Virus record (IMG/VR): IMGVR_UViG_3300025402_000068
Coordinates: 1-23,439 of that record
Strand: one strand, 5' to 3'
Length of the DNA stretch: 23,439 bases
Source: a virus
The notes beneath the pieces were generated by a model. The model was not told the DNA's origin and made no database searches. It was given only the letters and a program-made list of their open reading frames with translations. Shown here piece after piece: positions 21,001 to 23,439 of this stretch. The position numbers and the translations under genes are program-made. Each line of letters opens with the position of its first letter. Position 1 is the first letter of the stretch.

Positions 21001-23439
21001 TGAAAAATCAGACTACGAAGTACCTTTAGAGCAACAACCTAAAAATGTTAAATACTTTAAAGACTTGTTATTTACCCGTGCTGGTTGGAGAAGGATTGCT
21101 ACAAAGGTACAAAATGAACGGTATGAAGTTAAGCATTGGCAAGATGTTCTTGATATGGCTGGAAAGATTTACTATGAAGGTAAAGACAAGATCAATAATA
21201 TCTATGGTCAGCTAACACTTGCTACTGGGCGCGGTAAAAATTTATTTAATTCTATGGTTGAAGGTCATTATGAGGCTTTAGACCAATCTATCTATAACTT
21301 ATCTAAAGCAGTAGGTCTAGATATTTCTGGTACTTTAGATATGATGCACCGTGTTTTAGAAGGTTTGCATGACCAAGAACGCCGTCAAATTAAATATTTA
21401 ATGATTGTTCCGCTATCAGAAAAAGCTGTTTTAAAACAAAACGGTAAAATGATTAGCCCCGCTGAGCGCCGTTCACAAATATTTAAATTACTAGATACTA
21501 AGAGCTTAACTGAAACTCAAGCTAAACAATTACGTAATGAATTAAATATTATTGTTAAAAAGTATACTGACCCATTAGGCGAAAGCCCACGTCAAGTAGT
21601 GGGTGAAGATGGTAAGCGTATAGGTGTTGATACAAATATTGACTCCCCAATTTATAACGTAACTGGTCTCACTGCAGAAGCAGCTAAAGAACGCGTTCGC
21701 CAATACGAAGCGTCGCCACATAAGGCTCAGATTGATGAAGTTAGGAAGCATATTAAAGCGCTACACCATACTACTACTGAGCTTAATAAGATGGCTAACT
21801 ATTGGTCACAGCCAGTAACCAACCGCGTAAATTTCTATGGGTTTGATAACTATGTACCGTTAGAAGGCGTTGCCAAACACGGCGAAGAAGATGAAGCATT
21901 AGACTTTGATAGCAAACGCATGGGGCGTGAATTGCAAGATGTAGCCCATTCATTCGACGGTCGTATTAGCGTATCTAATAACCCAGTATTACAGACTATG
22001 TCCAACGCAACCCGCGCCGCTATGCGGGCTGGTCGTAAAGATTTAACTCAGTCTATTAAAAATTCTTTAAAGAAAGATGACAAATTAAATCCACATGGTC
22101 AAGGCATTCTGTCTGGTAGTGTAATCAAACACATTACATTTGAAGAACGTCGTGATGAGAACGTGCTTAAAGAAATCCCAAGAGAGAATACTGTATTCCA
22201 TTACAACGAAGATGGCAGTATTGATATATTAGAGATCCGTGATCCTAAATTACGTGAAGCAATCCGCCGTACTTATAGAAATAGCAGCCCGTTAGTAGAC
22301 GTTGCCAACAGCGTAACTAGCAAATTAGGTATGCTTCATACCCGTTATAACTATAACTTCGCGCCTTTAAACTACGTACGCGATACATTAACCAACGCTT
22401 GGGCTATCGGTGCTGAGCTTGGTCCTACCCAGTCCGCTAAGTTCTTGGCACAGGTAGCATCTAAAGTAACTCAAGGTAGTTTGCCAAAAGCCATGAAAGT
22501 GGCAGCGTTGTATGAAAGTAAAGACTTTGACCAGATTAAAGCTTTAGCTGATAGAGACCCAACCATTAAGGATATGTATGACTTTATTCAGCAAGGTGGT
22601 ATGGTTAACTACATCCAAGGTATCTCTCTTAAATCTAACTTCCAACAACTGCAAAAAGAAATTGGTCGTTCTGGTGTAATGCGTAACATTGCGCAGTGGA
22701 ATAAGTATGTAGATATCTGGACTGACATGTTTGAATTGTCTAGCCGGTCCGCTGCATTTGCCATCGCTAAGCAGAATTTTATACAACACGGAATGGATGA
22801 GAAAGCGGCTACAACTAAAGCTGCTGAGTATGCTAAGAACTTAGCTAACTTTGAACAAGTCGGTGAGCATGGTAAAGCGCTAGGCGCAGTCTTTATGTTC
22901 TTCCGCCCATCGGCAACAGGTGCTGTCCGCGCTATTGAAGCCGCTGCTCCAGCATTCCAAAAGGTAAATGACGTAATGCGTACTCTACCTTCAAACTTAA
23001 GTGAGCAAGATAAAGCTACATTTAAAAAGAACTTCTTAGAGCGCCAAAAGAATGCTCAGTATATGTTGACCGTCTTAATGGGTCTTGGCGCAATGGCTTA
23101 CACTATGTCTATGATGATGGCTCCAGACGACGAGTTAAATCGTAATAGAGTAATGACTGATGATCCAGCACAATGGACACGCTTTGCCCGTTTTTATTCG
23201 CCTTTTGGTAAGGAGCCACTACAGCTTCCTTGGGGCTTTGGTTTAGGTTCTTTTGCAGCGGGTGGCGCTCAACTGGCTATGGTTACAACTGGACATCAAT
23301 CTGTTGGCGGCGCTTTAAATAATATACTGACACAGATTTCTTTAGATTCGTTTGTTCCTATCCCAGTATCCCGTATGAACATTGCTGATAACCCAGCGCT
23401 GTGGATGCTTGATTCTTTAACGCCTAGCATGTTACGCCC
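18002..23439 (+). CDS. Giant polyvalent-type internal protein with zinc-peptidase motif, 3'-partial
   Basis: An ATG one base after the previous stop opens a frame that reads without stop for 1812 codons to the right edge. In order: NYFDQFDE twice (residues 3-10, 16-23); a Gly-rich hydrophobic segment (about 141-170); a Thr/Gly linker (about 420-460); coiled coils (about 545-575, 661-735); a gluzincin-like site H845-E-V-S-H849 with downstream EFAAE (903-907); helical domains (RAGWRRIATKVQNERYEVKHW near 1025); and a conserved C-terminal block (FAPLNYVRDTLTNAWAIGAE near 1450, FFRPSATGAVRAIE near 1635) with a TM-like stretch (1685-1708) that recalls the LPD38 domain of phage polyvalent proteins. 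It is probably ejected into the host with DNA, as T7 gp16 is; protease activity is inferred. Confidence 0.72.
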   Translation, partial: MANYFDQFDEAKPSENYFDQFDEKPKADSLGRYKADTTVKPQEGPVQVGEDAPDFTRGFANTLGNLQQTYGGAKVLAGKALGSKELMQSGLQSMKEGEARTEVKASDDLTEAYKKGIGTVLTDWLPYQIGSGAGNIVETLGMMGIGAAAGAVTGGGVGALPGAVGGFLEKSLAEKGIQIAAKKILETEGKEAAEAYVAKHAAEALTDIQSKAFARSAAKSIGSNLGIASEAALHGAGEVTQQAVDQAQKEGRDPTDIDLQRVIPAALVHGVADFFTEKIGLHALDGMASNASGSMIKDIAKAIALTGTKELVPEEIQEIAQRYGANMSLTDADALKDYLNTAGASYAMSVAPAGIGGVRTHLAGRIPTAPADSNAKGIEDVKQDSQTVDPSLQDPLLHSTVDENGNAVDNPDVVSQETQETKNVGTTTVAGTDRTGTEVPGQQGTTTAGGATTTDTGGLGGVKPFVDLSEAGEGPKRATLEEKVEEQKVGQNLGTEEQKPYLTTQSVYSAQAPGDVDTGINHAGHEQAFDAYDTVDYKNGVLPELKTIAEEKNKQQQEKRDKLAAQMKDNGESSKVIKAALAQIKDFKPGAPLEFMSEQELVDLYDKHSGKTNFDKSEATTRKKDQESRNQFVSTLEPLQQAKVNAVAQRSFADEVIAGERRKKQTTEADQRKNREKKQKDKAFFDVQQQLEEAKTDVAEREKQANEAAEKEASEEKDLEQTAKEVSAAAEKVLPKREKTPPSPKERTVSKRIQNITQAIKDKSLPALLKAVGGTRRGSDPATVQIANIFDNLLATFTTNTKIQFGEVENGAPGKYDPATDTITIQGNDEQGYTGKRALDETVLHEVSHSVLDHVFDNPEAYIKSLPGEKRNEARAALNRLNNNYKKIKAKFGSKYNIDTIKEFAAEFWSNSKFQMDLALMPSESTYAPKDNMFTAIVRTLANVFGVSNKDEAVNFKEVAEDLARLISAPSEGITGKEVSYAKQAEDKLRDEGNIMPTPGEKSDYEVPLEQQPKNVKYFKDLLFTRAGWRRIATKVQNERYEVKHWQDVLDMAGKIYYEGKDKINNIYGQLTLATGRGKNLFNSMVEGHYEALDQSIYNLSKAVGLDISGTLDMMHRVLEGLHDQERRQIKYLMIVPLSEKAVLKQNGKMISPAERRSQIFKLLDTKSLTETQAKQLRNELNIIVKKYTDPLGESPRQVVGEDGKRIGVDTNIDSPIYNVTGLTAEAAKERVRQYEASPHKAQIDEVRKHIKALHHTTTELNKMANYWSQPVTNRVNFYGFDNYVPLEGVAKHGEEDEALDFDSKRMGRELQDVAHSFDGRISVSNNPVLQTMSNATRAAMRAGRKDLTQSIKNSLKKDDKLNPHGQGILSGSVIKHITFEERRDENVLKEIPRENTVFHYNEDGSIDILEIRDPKLREAIRRTYRNSSPLVDVANSVTSKLGMLHTRYNYNFAPLNYVRDTLTNAWAIGAELGPTQSAKFLAQVASKVTQGSLPKAMKVAALYESKDFDQIKALADRDPTIKDMYDFIQQGGMVNYIQGISLKSNFQQLQKEIGRSGVMRNIAQWNKYVDIWTDMFELSSRSAAFAIAKQNFIQHGMDEKAATTKAAEYAKNLANFEQVGEHGKALGAVFMFFRPSATGAVRAIEAAAPAFQKVNDVMRTLPSNLSEQDKATFKKNFLERQKNAQYMLTVLMGLGAMAYTMSMMMAPDDELNRNRVMTDDPAQWTRFARFYSPFGKEPLQLPWGFGLGSFAAGGAQLAMVTTGHQSVGGALNNILTQISLDSFVPIPVSRMNIADNPALWMLDSLTPSMLR
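18008..18070 (+). repeat. Duplicated NYFDQFDE peptide at the giant protein's N-terminus
   Basis: Copies at 18008-18031 and 18047-18070, 39 bases apart, with only silent differences. FDQFD-type starts occur in other large phage internal proteins, so it could be a packaging or binding peptide. Confidence 0.75.
20534..20548 (+). other. HEVSH zinc-metallopeptidase motif
   Basis: Codons 845-849 give H-E-V-S-H in a helix (DETVLHEVSHSVLDHV). H845 and H849 would bind zinc and E846 activate water. E903 or E907 in KEFAAEFW, about 55 residues on, is a likely third ligand as in gluzincins. Confidence 0.65.

Noticed and set aside
18001-23439. The idea that the right quarter is a gene-free region with scattered small frames
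   Set aside because: The frame from 18002 has no stop through to the window edge and carries recognisable motifs, so it is one large truncated gene.
1-23439. Rho-independent terminators or tRNA genes
   Set aside because: Intergenic gaps are too short (at most about 15 bases) and I saw no GC-rich hairpin followed by a T run, nor a cloverleaf with a T-loop motif.

Overview
The window is a continuous, plus-strand-only stretch of a tailed-phage late region. It is packed end to end with virion and lysis genes, most of which abut or overlap by 1 to 17 bases, and no gap exceeds about 15 bases. No replication, integrase, reverse transcriptase, tRNA or clear host gene is visible. A two-component spanin whose outer subunit is a lipoprotein points to a host with an outer membrane (Gram-negative). 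The A+T-leaning codon use and the protein families look like those of uncultured aquatic phages. A P22/T7-like short-tailed (podovirus) plan is the best reading, because there is an adaptor-like protein, a nozzle-like protein and a set of large internal/ejection-type proteins, while no sheath, tail tube or classical tape-measure/baseplate set is seen. The exact taxon and host cannot be named from the sequence alone.

Layout. (1) 1-1813: the end of an adaptor-like connector gene carrying an inserted Gly/Ser-rich domain, then two small structural genes. (2) 1824-7970: a fiber cassette with an S74-autoprocessed fiber, a jelly-roll-like fiber or receptor-binding protein, a 50-residue gene of fiber-assembly type, a protein built of twelve 20-residue repeats plus an 11-residue Trp repeat, and four short modular fiber/tip proteins ending in a His-rich tip. 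(3) 7983-8925: three small accessory proteins (a four-Cys protein, an unrecognised small protein and a cupin). (4) 8926-10368: the lysis block, with a small membrane protein, an Rz-like i-spanin with a fully nested Rz1-like o-spanin, a two-TM holin candidate and a GH19-type endolysin. (5) 10375-13549: a long nozzle/stabilisation-like protein, a small structural protein and a second cupin. (6) 13551-23439: internal/ejection-type proteins, namely a Gly-zipper protein, a GNAT-like protein, a Gln-rich 875-residue protein and the first 1812 codons of a giant polyvalent-type protein with a zinc-peptidase motif (HEVSH), which runs off the right edge.

How the parts would work together. The adaptor and nozzle form the tail passage through which DNA and the internal proteins leave. 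The fibers bind the host. The holin, endolysin and spanins open the inner membrane, wall and outer membrane in turn at the end of infection. The most interesting items are the embedded o-spanin, the regular 20- and 11-residue repeats, the domain insertions in the tail machine proteins, a short GGI motif shared by two internal proteins, and the giant protease-bearing putative injected protein with a duplicated FDQFD peptide at its N-terminus.
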